A stretch of DNA of 64,000 bases from Boswellia sacra (GCA_013180625.2 SNVD02004929.1:62001-126000), one strand, 5' to 3'; numbered from the stretch's first letter, positions 28,801 to 36,650 are shown. The notes: generated by a model not told the origin, from the letters alone. Numbers and translations: made by a program.

Positions 28801-31800
28801 TAACTCTTTTTCTTTCATTAACTTCTTACGGCGATTAAAAAAGGGAAAATTTTTAATGACCTAGAGGTTTGGCATAATTTTGATGTGACCCCAGTTTTCA
28901 GAATTAGCTTCAAATTCCGTTTTGTTGTCGTGAGGTAGTAATCTTATTGAAATTTTTGAATTGGAAAATGTGTAGACAAAAAAATGATATATGTACTTTA
29001 TTTATTATTTTTCCTTATTTTTCCCTTTTTCTCTTATTTTTGTCTTTTTTTCCTCTTTTTTCTCTTTCTTCTTCTTCTTCTTCTTCTTCTTCCTTCGTTC
29101 CTGCGAACCAACCTCTACCGCCTTCCCTCTCTCCTCCTTCTTTTGTCTTCTCCTCCATCAACACCGTTCTAGCATCAATGACTTGAACAACTCCATCACC
29201 TCCCAAATTGTTTCCACCTCCAATTAAAAAAAAAAAAAAAGAGAGAAACGACCAAACACAGACAAGGAATCGCTAGTAAACCGGATCATTTTCTTTTCAC
29301 ATGCAGCAAACTAGCAATAAGTCAATAACGATTTTATCCTCCTAATCTTTATTTTCTTTCTTCTCTCTCGATTGCTCAAAATCAAACGACCTAAAACATC
29401 CATTATCAACCCAGAATCAATTGCACTCTCCTTCATACAAATCAAAATCCAAATAATTTTGCTTCTTTTTTTTTTTTTTTTTTACTAGCTAGATCCCAAC
29501 TTTATTAAATAGAGTAGTGATACACATCCCAAAATTTATCACAAAATAATGCATTTCAAATGATATAGCATAAAACTAAAACTATCACACTACCCCCATA
29601 TCACTCATTATATCATTATACTATTCACTTGATAAATCTATATTAAATACACTTTATTTGGGAAACAGAATTTGGAATATACAATTTGGAAAGAGTATCA
29701 TTTTTCCATTAAATATTACTGTCATCATTTTTGTATTAACTATTATTGTCTTGCTTTTTATTAAAATTAAATATTGGATGAATATTACAAATCTCCCTTG
29801 AAGTTAGCGGTGAGAGAATTTTGAATGTTGCAGTTAGGGTGTCTTTATTTAATGTAAAACCTAAAGGGACATTAATAAAATTTATGGTTATCTATTTCTC
29901 AATTTTTCCAAACACTCATGCTCATTAATAAAACGAAGAGAGAGGAAGGGAAAAAAATACAATCGTAGGACAAAAAGCCTTCAAAAACCATAAAATATCA
30001 AATTTAGCTCTATAGACACTAATATTAAGAAGATTTACCTTCTAGAACAGAAGAAGAACATGAAAAATCATTTTCTGATATTCCTTCTTCGTTTGAACAA
30101 TCTGGCATATTCAGACGAATATCTGCAAATCCCAAAAAAAAAAATTTAGCTATCATAAATTACTTGATAGATGATGTGCAGAACCTCGTTAGTTGCCTTG
30201 TTTCAAAAATTGTAGATCACATGTAACGTTAAGAGTAATGTAATGCATTGCTCTTCTACTATCTTATATTCATTAATGTTTATTTAAATGATTGAGTAAT
30301 AACACCAGTCCTAAAATCTATACCAAATCTTATATCCCAAATGATATGTATTTAATTAATGGTTGTCAAGGAGATTGTTCGATGATGTAATGAATGACTT
30401 GTTAGTTTTGACAGACTAATGATACTCTTTCCAAATTCATCCCAAATGAAATATATTTAATTAATGCTTGCCAAGCCGATAATGTAGTAACGTAATGATT
30501 GATGTGGTAACTTTAATTTCATGTCATGTCATTTGGGATTCATGATCTTTGATAAGTTTTGAAATGTGCATCATTACTTAGTTTTAAAATCCTACTATAT
30601 CATTTGGATGCATGATTTTGACATATATTTTGGGAATTATACCACTACTCTTAATAATTATCTTTTTATGTGACAACAATTTTATTATTTACAGTCGAAT
30701 GCATTTATTCATAACTGTTAACTAAAAGAAGTTCAATCCGTACATTATCCCTCTATGTCTTCTCCTCCTCTTCATTTTTGCTCTTTGTGCTACACTCTTC
30801 TGTTTGCATGACATCGATTAAATTTTTGTAAATTAATTTCATATTCTTCATACATTTTTTTATATTTTAAGAACTAAATAGTAAGATAAATGCAATACAT
30901 TTCTATTCGAAATCAACTCTAATACTAATCATTCCTAAACAATTTAGGATTCAACAATGAATTAAACATTCACTAAATAAATTCTAATCTAACCATGCAC
31001 AACTCAAAAACCCATTACTAATTAATTTCTATCTTCAAGAGTAAGAAAGTTTAAAAGAGAGAAGAGAGATAAAAGAGTGAAAAAGAAAGGAAAATATAAA
31101 ATACGTTCAAATAGTTTACTTATGGAAAGACAAAACAAGGGTAGATAAGTTTCATAAGCGAGATTTGAAATTCAAACTGAACTAGCAAACAATAGGATCG
31201 TGGGCATAGACATTAAAGTCATATATGATATTAGGTTTTAATATCGGGTTATTTGTATTTATTACCTTTTATTTTATCTCTACACCTAATATAATTTTTA
31301 TCGTTTTAGACTTGTAATAACTGCTTCAATGCTAGAGTCATATTCGGGAATGCAATAGCTTCTACGTTTAGGGGTCTCGTCTTAAGTTTCCAGAAAAATC
31401 TCAAAAAAAAAAAAAAAAAGTCCCAGTGATGTAAAATGTCTGCAAATTGTGTAGACTCATAAACAAGTCCTTTGTTTGCATAGATCAAATATCATAATAT
31501 ACTTTTCTGGTCATCTGCTCCATACTAGAATCATGACTCTTAAAGGTTTATGCACTTAAAAGAAAAAGACGAGTAAACAATTTGAAAGTGAAGGAAAATG
31601 AAAAAGAATTACATACAATGTGGTTAGAGTGATGGATAACAGGAGAATTTCACAATTTCCATTGCACAAAACTTGGATATAAATAAAAGAGTAATGTTAA
31701 ATCTACAACTAACTTCTTGCAGTTTGATTTGACAAAAATTTGCTGTAGTAAAAACAAAAATGAATAGGGGAAGTTACAAAGTATGGCAGGGTAATTATAT

Positions 31801-32550
31801 CTCTTATAAGAGTTTGCCAACTCAATTTGTTGGGAGAGTTGGTTGTAAGAGGATTGTAGATGTAGTATTATTCTAAAAATCAAAGATAATTAATCATTAA
31901 TTTTTTATACACATAACTGACCTCATCTGCCAAGAACCAACTAGTAAACGTTTGCGATAAGCCCCCTCACGTTTGTATATATAGATAAGGCCCCTTATGG
32001 TTCATGATTTTTCCTAACATTAGATTGCTTATGAGATTGCAAACCTTTATATTTTTATGCTGTAACATTGATTAACAATTATAATAATACACTGTCTGGT
32101 CTAATTACGCGCATATTGTCAATCAATTTGTTCTAACAATTAATTATTTCTATTTCGATTTGTCAAATTGGTTGATAATTAACAAGTGGACCAAAATTGC
32201 ACTATAATATTAGTGCGACCATCTATATATGCCATCCAGTTACATGATATCATATTATATTTTACTTATCAAAATAAATAAAATTGTAAACGAAACTTTT
32301 TGTATATTACTGGAAATCCTCCGAAAACACTGCCACTATGCAAGTGAAAGTGGGCACTTGTGTGCTTGGGGTACACATTTGTAATATATAATTTTCTTTG
32401 TCAATAACGACAGTTAAATTTTCCCTTTCTTATTATTATTTTCCTTTTGAGAAAAATCAAAATCCATTGGTATAGGAACCTAAAGATCTTGTTAGAAACT
32501 TTAATACGTGATAGTACGTAATTCAATACTCACGAAATGCATTTTCAATA

Positions 32551-32589
<39 letters not shown>

Positions 32590-32787
32590 TGTTGTTTCAA
32601 AAGTTACCGGCAAGAGTTGCTCACCATTGGGTTGATTTTCTCTTTTGGATGGCCCGCATCCGGATGCATTATTGGTAGGCATGATTTCACTATGCGTTAT
32701 TTGCCTTAAGTCAAATCTACAAACAATTTTTTATTTTGTCAGTGGCAAGTTGAATTCTATAAAATTATTTTCTACTAATTAACTTGT

Positions 32788-32821
<34 letters not shown>

Positions 32822-34125
32822 TGACAGAGAATCCAAGAATATATATCAAGTAATGTTACATTACAAAGCTTCCACATAAAGTTTGTGTACCAAACATGCA
32901 TACATGGATCATGGATGATAGATTTCTTAAGTTTACAAGTTAAAAATTCAGAGAATATATATACACACACACACACACACACATATGTATATATATGTGT
33001 GTGTGTGTTTGTGTGTGTGTGTGTATGAGTAAATGTTGTTCCTTTTATGTTAGTTTCACTTATGTTTTTATTTCTCATGTTAGGAATATTTGCAAATCAA
33101 CAGTCACACAAAATCAAAACAGAAATTTTAAAATGTTAAATATAATACACAGTAATTTACCATAAAATTTTCAAAAAAATAATAACTATTTTTTTAGAGA
33201 CTGATTTTTTTTTTAACTTAAAACTTTAATATAAGACATTTCCATCTAAATGAAAAAAAGCTAAAGATTTTAGTTTTTATCTAACTGCAAATGTCTGTAT
33301 CATTTATTACTTCTCTAATTCCCTTAAATACTTATATAAAATTCATTTAAGATCAATTTGTATATAACTTAATATTTTAATATCGAAAAATTGATATTTT
33401 TTTAATTTTATATTATGATTTTCTATATATTTATAAAATTATTTTATGGTCATTTAACTAATTTATATATCAAATTCTTTAGAATAAAATAACTTCCTTG
33501 CCCAATTATACACTTTAAAATAAATTAAATCCATAACAAATATTAGTATACAAATATTTTTGCTATATTAGATAAAATTATAAGTGAAAATAATATATAT
33601 AAATAGGGATATATATGTTAAATTATTAGCTTTTAGACATTTCAATTAAAATATTAAAATAAAAATATATATGATTTATATTTTTATATTCAGACATATT
33701 CAATTTTGAGTTAAATTCAAACCTCTTTAGATTTCAAAAAAAAAAACAATCGTCCTCTTACATGATTTATCATGTAAATTGACCAAGGAATTAATGATAA
33801 AATAGCCAACGTTACTTCAATGTTTTGCCATTGTTTCCTAATTTTCCACTCTGATTGAGAAAATAGAAAAGATAGCTTTATATCAGGTTAGATTAAAATA
33901 CAATCAGATCCAAAGTTACAGACAGATACCGTATTTTGTTCACCACACTTCCAATTCTTATAAAAGATTAAGAAAAATAAAGAAAATCTGAGAATAGAAA
34001 ACTGGGTTGAGAACTTACCTCTTTTGAGACTTGGGATTGAATTCGCAGTTCCAGAATGAAAGGATTCAAATGAAGCGCAAGAGCAAAGTAATTATTCCTT
34101 TAAAGAGAGCAAAGGCAGAAAAATA
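1199..34125 (-). CDS. ITN1/ACD6-like ankyrin-repeat PGG-domain membrane protein, whole gene (9 exons, 33 kb)
   Basis: Predicted plasma-membrane protein with cytosolic ankyrin repeats and a four-helix C-terminal PGG domain. The plant family includes ACD6 (immunity and cell death) and ITN1 (salt and ABA response). Exons on the minus strand: 5' UTR 34125-34019; 32716-32625 (ATG at 32682); 30122-30039; 18525-18397; 15642-15508; 10233-9766; 6208-6023; 2374-1938; 1852-1199 (stop TAA). All junctions are GT-AG. All coding junctions are phase 1 except the last (phase 0). The coding lengths total 2151 nt, giving 716 residues with no internal stop. This is typical for the family, so the gene looks intact despite TE-filled introns. 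The start and the three small N-terminal exons are less certain than the ankyrin and PGG exons. The specific paralogue cannot be told. Confidence 0.82.
1938..2374 (-). CDS. Ankyrin gene exon 8: C-terminal ankyrin repeats and linker
   Basis: Begins after acceptor TTTCAG and ends at donor GAG|GTAAAC. Contains the family linker (QALELIKLLWGEI), an ankyrin-like unit around IFVAADQGNMEFLTILIRQY, a second around FHHAVLHRHNDIFSLIHEVG, and the strongly conserved KGNNILHLAAMMAP motif before the QLQREFLWFE segment that precedes the PGG exon. With the 2374 acceptor, the phase-1 junction from exon 7 encodes a tyrosine and the frame stays open. An alternative acceptor at AAAAG just upstream is possible, so the exact 5' boundary is the least certain point. 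Confidence 0.87.
2403..3403. other. Intron 7 segment, unremarkable
   Basis: AT-rich intronic sequence of the minus-strand ankyrin gene. A short CAA/AAC-rich run lies near 2930-2972. No exon or identifiable transposon was seen in it. Confidence 0.5.
3404..3735 (-). repeat. LTR copy, 3' LTR in element orientation
   Basis: 332 bp, TG...CA ends. The directly repeated partner lies at 5307-5645, with scattered substitutions and small indels between the two. Confidence 0.88.
5307..5645 (-). repeat. LTR copy, 5' LTR in element orientation
   Basis: 339 bp partner of 3404-3735. The adjacent reversed primer-binding site at 5291-5303 fixes this as the 5' LTR of a minus-strand element. Confidence 0.88.
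6023..6208 (-). CDS. Ankyrin gene exon 7
   Basis: A 186-nt phase 1-1 exon, too short to stand out as an open frame. The minus strand reads MFQDIALGLLKDHKKLAFAR, then KEKITALHALARMPVN. This matches the family pattern of a repeat followed by 'TALHxLAR'. The acceptor is CTAAG and the donor AT|GTTAGT. Without splicing, the frame would hit TAG immediately after the donor. It lies between a 2.2-kb LTR element and a decayed Copia element, both within the flanking introns. Confidence 0.85.
6525..9650 (+). pseudogene. Decayed Copia retrotransposon in intron 6
   Basis: Translating with many stops and shifts gives a recognisable Copia reverse transcriptase stretch at 7440-7900 (WHDAINKVMKY..., CFKWVYRTIRD, RARLTAKGFT, then LKKSIYGLKQ) and RNase H remnants at about 8560-8830. 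A polypurine-like tract GGGACAAGTGAGAGAA (9240-9255) precedes TGTTAGTGACC at 9256, the apparent start of the 3' LTR. Diverged similarity between about 6525-6720 and 9256-9450 (shared ACATGTTTA and AACTTGTAA-like blocks) marks the two old LTRs. The outer ends are approximate. No frame is functional. Confidence 0.75.
9766..10233 (-). CDS. Ankyrin gene exon 6: N-terminal ankyrin repeats
   Basis: A 468-nt phase 1-1 exon with acceptor TTGACAG and donor TTTG|GTAAGT. It encodes DKKEERIRYLKLYRAAMSDD, then DNDTLLHIAAAAKSSNFVKK, DNTAFCLIAATGSVDLAKKM and LPIDMAALFGHRKMVKYLYK. That is three ankyrin units with the TxLHxAA core, the second degenerate at TAFCLIAA. The opening 'YLKLYRAAMSDDWNGAK' is a standard start of the ankyrin region in ITN1-like proteins. 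Frame open throughout. Confidence 0.9.
10234..11308. other. Intron 5 segment, mostly AT-rich
   Basis: Intronic, no exon seen. A less AT-rich stretch at about 10840-11100 looks different from its surroundings but has no long frame and I could not identify it. Confidence 0.45.
11309..12173 (+). mobile_element. Solo LTR of a Sirevirus-like Copia family, TSD TTAAG
   Basis: A TG...CA bounded 865-bp segment (TGTTAGGATCACGTG ... ATCCTACA) flanked by TTAAG on both sides (11304-11308 and 12174-12178). There is no internal domain or second LTR, so it is a solo LTR left by LTR-LTR recombination. Its length and its 3' end (a CATTTTGCTTTACAGTTTTA-like block before the terminal TACA) resemble the 874-bp LTRs of the element at 19333-25924, which points to the same or a sister family. 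The orientation is inferred from that similarity. Confidence 0.85.
12600..12960 (-). mobile_element. Degenerate TRIM-like element
   Basis: A reversed primer site (GCCCTGATACCA, about 12815-12826) separates two weakly similar blocks, about 12640-12720 and 12865-12960. They share 'cctatt..ag.tta' and 'ttcaatgtg/ttcactatagg' elements. The layout is that of a terminal-repeat retrotransposon in miniature on the minus strand. Ends and target duplication could not be fixed. Confidence 0.45.
12961..13730. other. Intron 5 segment, unremarkable
   Basis: AT-rich. Contains a short ATAC/ATAT simple run near 13050-13080. No exon or clear element. Confidence 0.4.
13731..14360 (-). pseudogene. Copia RT/RNase H remnant, antisense to the other Copia copies
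   Basis: The minus strand, read with stops, gives the end of a Copia reverse transcriptase and RNase H. FAMTCTGPNITHIVRV is near 14340, a degenerate GYVVYDKR is near 14120, and the final NSIFNSRINYIEIECHHICE and GDLMTELITRE motifs lie at 13731-13940. They match the canonical 'NSVFHSRTKHIEIRYHFIRE ... ADxLTK' ending of Copia pol. No LTRs could be assigned, and several stops make it non-functional. Confidence 0.7.
14757..15211 (-). mobile_element. TRIM element, 455 bp, TSD TTAAA
   Basis: Two ~166-bp direct repeats (14757-14921 and 15045-15211) enclose only about 123 bp. The right copy starts TGTAATAC and ends GTGTCACA. Next to it is a reversed primer-binding site, GGTTCTAATACCA (15030-15042), so the element is on the minus strand. 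A purine-rich minus-strand tract (complement of CATCCCCTTTCAGG) lies beside the left LTR. The duplicated TTAAA flanks both ends (14752-14756 and 15212-15216). There is no coding capacity, as expected for a TRIM. Confidence 0.88.
15212..15507. other. Intron 5 segment between TRIM and exon 5
   Basis: AT-rich intronic sequence in which I see nothing. The donor of exon 5 (GTAAAGTT on the minus strand) is at its right edge. Confidence 0.4.
15508..15642 (-). CDS. Ankyrin gene exon 5: N-terminal small exon, copy 3
   Basis: A 135-nt phase 1-1 exon encoding ESEFRVDVSNNFSFPMVLYG, then RLEQKKMESL, then an acidic end. Acceptor CTATCAG at 15643-15644, with a second possible AG six bases further in. Using the inner AG, the exon is 129 nt, exactly the length of exon 4, whose protein it resembles position by position (E-F-x-V-[ND] start, M-x-L-x-G). 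The donor is GAAG|GTAAAG. It has no known domain and is the variable region in front of the ankyrin repeats in this family. Confidence 0.68.
16215..16683. mobile_element. hAT-like MITE (about 470 bp) in intron 4
   Basis: Ends with the start TAGGCGTGTATG and the inverted end whose complement reads TAAGGGGTGTTCAAAATCC, the usual 'TAGGGGTGT' type of plant hAT MITE termini. Both subterminal regions are rich in TCCAATCC/GGATTGGA-type short inverted motifs (16300-16320 and 16585-16650). An 8-bp target duplication could not be confirmed. Confidence 0.55.
16690..18396. other. Intron 4 segment, very AT-rich
   Basis: No exon or element with clear ends. A poly-T run is at about 16698-16714. A slightly more complex stretch at 17600-17700 was not identified. 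Confidence 0.45.
18397..18525 (-). CDS. Ankyrin gene exon 4: N-terminal small exon, copy 2
   Basis: A 129-nt phase 1-1 exon with acceptor GAATTAG and donor AGAG|GTATTT. It encodes EFQVNMPSNSLISMALRGTA (first residue completed across the junction), then KDKFTLREGIQ, then a Ser/Thr-rich end (FPSSSTATR). Similar leader segments precede the ankyrin repeats in plant ITN1-like proteins I recall. It is homologous to exons 3 and 5 by its opening residues and its phase. Confidence 0.7.
18650..18704. repeat. (AAAAAC)n microsatellite
   Basis: Runs of AAAAAC repeated about seven times, with A-rich edges, in intron 3 of the ankyrin gene. Confidence 0.9.
19333..20206 (+). repeat. 5' LTR of the Sirevirus-like element
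   Basis: TGTTGGTGTCAAC ... CTTACA, 874 bp. A TATA-like CACTATATATATAATG lies near 19650 at the same relative place as in the 3' LTR. Confidence 0.9.
20209..20220 (+). promoter_or_regulatory. Primer-binding site (degenerate)
   Basis: TAGTATTAGAGC, two bases off the tRNA-Met-complementary TGGTATCAGAGC, placed directly after the 5' LTR. Confidence 0.7.
20269..20922 (+). pseudogene. Copia gag (UBN2-type), one in-frame stop
   Basis: Starts MEFIRNGGSGIQPPILDDGN and shows the Copia gag hallmark NYSYWKVRM near residue 30. It continues in one frame through a single TAG at about 20554 (after LNNFG) into KEAWDILEVKHEGT and the helical EFYYKLCHITNYA...LIGILQNFEI region. It stops before any CCHC zinc knuckle. 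Capsid-like structural protein by family. Non-functional unless the stop is read through. Confidence 0.85.
21140..21805 (+). pseudogene. Truncated Copia pol: RT end and RNase H
   Basis: Resumes within the RT C-terminus (IIGSLLYLTTSIPDLCFSV, then CARFQANP) and runs into RNase H: DDKKSTSGGCFY, STAEAEYIVAG (catalytic Glu region), FCDNSNTINISKN and HIDIRYHFIRELIES, ending in AISLxQFSK-like residues. There are in-frame stops at about 21308 and at 21359 (a Trp codon position). Everything from the zinc knuckle through protease, integrase and most of RT is absent upstream. Confidence 0.87.
22624..24099 (+). pseudogene. Extra ORF after RNase H: plant-transposon-type domain plus Lys-rich tail
   Basis: MATSSESTKTTNASSSSHDS opens a Ser-rich leader. 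It is followed, through several stops and a shift, by a domain with VINTFFDIPIG, VVVLKELTGREDL, KYSVLHKIAQFDWFPSSH, and FPCLIQGILAQNGIPI (about 23090-23480). This is the 'putative plant transposon protein' type domain often found downstream of RNase H in Sirevirus-like elements. The end (23620-24099) is open: a helix LSDIVQNLKDIKAKLSTLEN, then a very Lys-rich block like KKMKKKKSKKKSKG, then an acidic Ser-rich tail. Function unknown. An envelope role is only positional. Confidence 0.65.
25034..25051 (+). promoter_or_regulatory. Polypurine tract before the 3' LTR
   Basis: The purine run AAAAAAGGGGAGA ends beside the 3' LTR start. Similar GGGGGAG tracts occur at about 22340, 24530 and 24628, in keeping with the multiple polypurine tracts described for Sireviruses. 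Confidence 0.7.
25052..25924 (+). repeat. 3' LTR of the Sirevirus-like element
   Basis: 873 bp, clearly the same sequence as 19333-20206 with scattered substitutions and small indels, ending GTTACA before the AAAAG duplication. Confidence 0.9.
25930..29511. other. Intron 3 segment, AT-rich, with a pyrimidine tract
   Basis: No ankyrin-gene exon was found. A (TTC)n tract at 29066-29093 generates artefact frames on both strands. G-rich and C-rich patches near 27090-27130 and 27730-27775 (GGGGGGGTTC; CCCGGCCCC) look like the decayed ends of an unidentified element of about 650 bp, but no inverted repeat could be confirmed. Confidence 0.4.
29512..29640. mobile_element. MULE-like MITE, short copy, 9-bp duplication TATTAAATA
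   Basis: Begins GAGTAGTGATACACATCCCA, the same terminus as the elements at 30294 and 54279. TATTAAATA occurs at 29503-29511 and again at 29641-29649, fitting a 9-bp target duplication. The right terminus does not match the inverted repeat, so this copy may be internally rearranged or right-truncated. Confidence 0.55.
30039..30122 (-). CDS. Ankyrin gene exon 3: N-terminal small exon, copy 1 (short)
   Basis: An 84-nt phase 1-1 exon. The acceptor GATTTGCAG follows a strong T-rich tract, and the donor is GAAG|GTAAAT. It encodes DIRLNMPDCSNEEGISENDF, then SCSSSVLE. The opening D-I-R-L-N-M-P parallels E-F-Q-V-N-M-P of exon 4, and the NDFSCSSS end parallels EDFPSSST, as if the middle of the exon-4 unit were missing. 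The frame is open only in this phase. Confidence 0.66.
30294..30650. mobile_element. MULE-like MITE, 357 bp
   Basis: The left end GAGTAATAACACCAGTCCTA... and the complement of the right end GAGTAGTGGTATAATTCCCA... form an imperfect terminal inverted repeat of roughly 35 bp. Flanks TAAATGATT and TTAATAATT agree at 7 of 9 positions, suggesting a 9-bp duplication. No coding capacity. Confidence 0.6.
30651..32550. other. Intron 2 segment, unremarkable
   Basis: AT-rich intronic DNA between small exons 2 and 3. A poly-A run is at about 31398-31417. No exon with a compatible phase was found here. Confidence 0.45.
32553..32590. repeat. (AT)n microsatellite
   Basis: An uninterrupted AT run, with one C near its end, located about 35 bp downstream of the exon 2 donor on the minus strand. 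Confidence 0.95.
32625..32716 (-). CDS. Ankyrin gene exon 2: start codon exon
   Basis: The acceptor TTTGTAG leads to a 34-nt untranslated stretch and ATG at 32682-32680. The coding part MPTNNASGCGPSKRENQPN ends at donor AATG|GTGAGC in phase 1, the phase needed for exon 3. A second GT (GTAACT) 17 nt further is possible but would put exon 3 out of frame with an early stop. The short hydrophilic Asn/Ser-rich leader fits family N-termini. Confidence 0.66.
32791..32823. repeat. (GTAT)n microsatellite
   Basis: About eight GTAT units within intron 1 of the ankyrin gene. Confidence 0.95.
32962..33026. repeat. (AC)n-(GT)n inverted microsatellite
   Basis: An AC run followed after a short ATATGTATATAT spacer by a GT run. 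The two arms are complementary, so this intron 1 sequence can fold into a hairpin. Confidence 0.9.
33030..34018. other. Intron 1 segment, AT-rich
   Basis: Nothing but AT-rich intronic sequence is visible. The right edge carries the donor GTAAGTTC of the putative 5' UTR exon. Confidence 0.45.
34019..34125 (-). other. Putative 5' untranslated exon 1 of the ankyrin gene
   Basis: The minus strand ends AAAAGAG|GTAAGTTC, a near-perfect plant donor, and the matching acceptor TTTGTAG lies ahead of the exon 2 start codon. The upstream end is not defined by sequence and is set near a CTCTTTAAAGG motif. No in-frame coding is proposed. Confidence 0.45.
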
Positions 34126-34135
34126 GTTTTAAACA

Positions 34136-34141
34136 TTGACT
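34136..34141 (+). promoter_or_regulatory. W-box candidate in the ankyrin gene promoter
   Basis: TTGACT, a WRKY-binding core in established plant usage, sits immediately upstream of the inferred 5' exon. A six-base motif is weak evidence alone. It is noted because ACD6-type genes are defence-regulated. Confidence 0.3.
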
Positions 34142-35036
34142 AGCTAGATAAGTTAATTAATAACATTTTTCTTGAAGACTTATTTTTTAATACCTTATTT
34201 AAATCCGAATCCTTTTTCAATTGAATTTGGCATCAAATAAAGACATATATAGCAGTTGTCGAAAATTTAAAATAAAAAAGACGAATGACAGTGCCAGTTG
34301 TCCGGCGTAGCTACCGCTACTAACTTCCAAAAGCAGTTGAATTAAATTTGTCGTATATGTAAATGAAAATTAGTTGCCAAATCTTCTATCACTGTTGGAA
34401 AAATTCCATTCGCTCCTCGAAATATTGGTCAAATTTTCAGCAGCCACAATTTTGAGAAATTACATCAGACCCTTAAAATTTAAGCGTGGAATGCCAAAGT
34501 AACATTTGAAAAGGCTAAAAGGTCTTTCATCTTATACACTACAGTAATAAATATTTATAGAATAATAAAAAGATCATGGAGACTGTTGTACCTCTCAGCT
34601 GCCACAAACTGGTAGCCTATCATTGTCACCCAGTTCTTATCGAACTAGTTCTCCCAATCTACCACGAGCTTTAGAATAATTCTGGTGGTTGAGATTTAGA
34701 TAGGACCATAGGATTCATAAAGATTTGTTAAATTCAAAGAATTACATTTCGGTTTTAGATTTGTGATTTCAGAAAACTATGTACATTTGAATGAGTTAAT
34801 CTTTAATTTATGAATTTTATAAGACAAAAAATGACAAAAGAGCTGCTAAGACGAGAATGACTAGGATCCTTGATAATAACCTTTATGTTATTAATATGGA
34901 CAACCTATTAAATTTGTAGCGGTTGATTTCCATTCTCTTTTCCAGGAAATAGCAATGAAAGAAGAAATGCTCGAAACCTTATAATTGGAGCAAAGAGACA
35001 ATATGTAAAAGATAGAGAACCTAACATATATCCTCA
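34142..35036. other. Ankyrin gene upstream region
   Basis: Promoter-side sequence of the minus-strand gene up to the first CACTA element. No second gene seen. No convincing TATA box could be placed. Confidence 0.4.
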
Positions 35037-35054
35037 GACTACAAGAAAACGGGC

Positions 35055-35375
35055 CTTTTACCGCGGGTCCAAACCGCGGTAAAAGGCCTTCTACGGCGGG
35101 CCTACGGCGGTTTTAGCCCGCCGTATAAAATGACGCCGTAAAAACTAATTTTACTTTTTACCGCGGTTTTAGCCCGCGGTAAAACGGGTTCTACCACGGA
35201 CTGAAAGCCCGCCGTAAAAATTCGTGGTGTGGTCACTTTTTTTACGGCGAGCCTAGTGCCCGCGGTAAATAGTTTAACGGCGGGCCTGTTGGCCCGCAGT
35301 AGAAAAGTTTTACCGCGGGCTTCCGGCCCGCCGTTAAATGGTTTACCACGGGCCGTGAGCCCGCCGTAAAAAGTG
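35055..35375. repeat. CACTA 1 left subterminal repeats
   Basis: At least twelve short copies, in both orientations, of ACCGCGG, CCCGCCGTAAA or GCCCGCGGTA. This creates many small hairpins. Transposase-binding subterminal repeats are established for CACTA elements. The ORF predicted across it is a by-product of the repeat. Confidence 0.8.
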
Positions 35376-36650
35376 AGCTGAAAATCCTCACTCACCTACT
35401 AAATGGTTCCCCTTTTAGCCATTTCTTTCCACCTTATCCTTAAAAATGTGGGTGACACACTCTGAACAGACAAAACACATTGGATAGATTGATTAAAAAA
35501 AAGGTAAACAACAAGTATACACAAAAGACAAATGCAATTCATTTATTTAATAATAAAGGCAGCTCGTCAAGCCACTGCAGACATTGGCTCACGTAGACAC
35601 ATTAAACATGTCCCACAACTTTTTTTACATCTTAGCACCATTACCAAAAGTTTTTACTCAGTCAGCTCTTCAACCTAGTGAGGACACGTCATACAATAGC
35701 ATTAAAACGACAACAACACTAAAAGCAAAACGACGCTATTTACATGCAACCCAAGTCGGTAACCCGTCATCATCACCTCAGTCCTCAGTGATGGTGCTTG
35801 CTCCTAGTCTCGCCACTGTAGAGCCTGCAATTATCATCACATACACCCAACTTACTGTTAGCCAGATTTAAATCATACCCAGGAAACATATTAGAGCCAT
35901 CCGCTAAGACAGGATCACGGTAAAATTAAACATCCCCAGATATGGCAAAATATAAATCAAACATCTTGCACAAGTTAGGCTGCCTTACTCAAGTTAGATA
36001 ACAGTTTATTTGAGTAGTTTCTCTCCTATTTATTGAAATTAGTTGACACTGTAAACATCAAATATAGTTAGAAATAGCAGGAAGAAAATTATTCAGCTAA
36101 TGAAATAGAGTTAAGCATTTGAGTATACATCGATCCATTTGTATCAATATACTAGCCTAATTTTAAGATTTTGGCCACACTAAATAAGTTGCAAAAGTGT
36201 AGTATGTTTTAGCATAAGATGTTTGACTTACATCAGCAACAGTGATTTTCTCTGGTGGCGAAACATAATCGTCTAAGTCTGACTTATGACTTAAGTTCAT
36301 TTAAAAAGTGCAAACCAGTGCAAACAAAGACCAGCATGAATTGTAATAGACTTGTAATGCATAACATGTACACCCTAAAACTTTTCAGTTAAATGAAGAT
36401 GTTATAATACCCAATCACAATAAAATATAATATATCTACAAATGGAAAATATTGTGCTTATTTTATCAAAAGGGTGGCATGGAGATCATTGATTACTGGA
36501 ACAACCAGACCAGATGTCCAAGTTCTCTAATGTGGTAGAGGTGCAGGAAGTAGGCAGGCTACAAAATACCAACTGTTCCAACTCAACCATCACTAGACAG
36601 CAAAACATATAAAGACAAACCCCAAAAAGATAAAAAAATTAGTTGAGTAC

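Noticed and set aside
29015..29227. Short Ser/Phe or Glu-rich frames on both strands
   Set aside because: They come from a (TTC)n microsatellite and its flanks.
32608..32625. Alternative exon 2 donor at GTAACT
   Set aside because: Using it makes exon 3 read an immediate stop (ATA TTC GTC TGA), whereas GTGAGC is a better donor and keeps all later exons in frame.
32962..33026. AC/GT inverted run read as a CRISPR- or terminator-like hairpin
   Set aside because: A dinucleotide microsatellite in a plant intron. No spacers or regular repeat-spacer structure.
35102..35395. 97-residue minus-strand frame with repeated ARGKxFxxG phrases
   Set aside because: It translates the CACTA subterminal repeat and is not a gene.
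35584..35871. 95-residue plus-strand frame in CACTA 1
   Set aside because: No recognisable domain, no promoter or splice context, and neighbouring captured exons are on the other strand. Kept out of the gene list.
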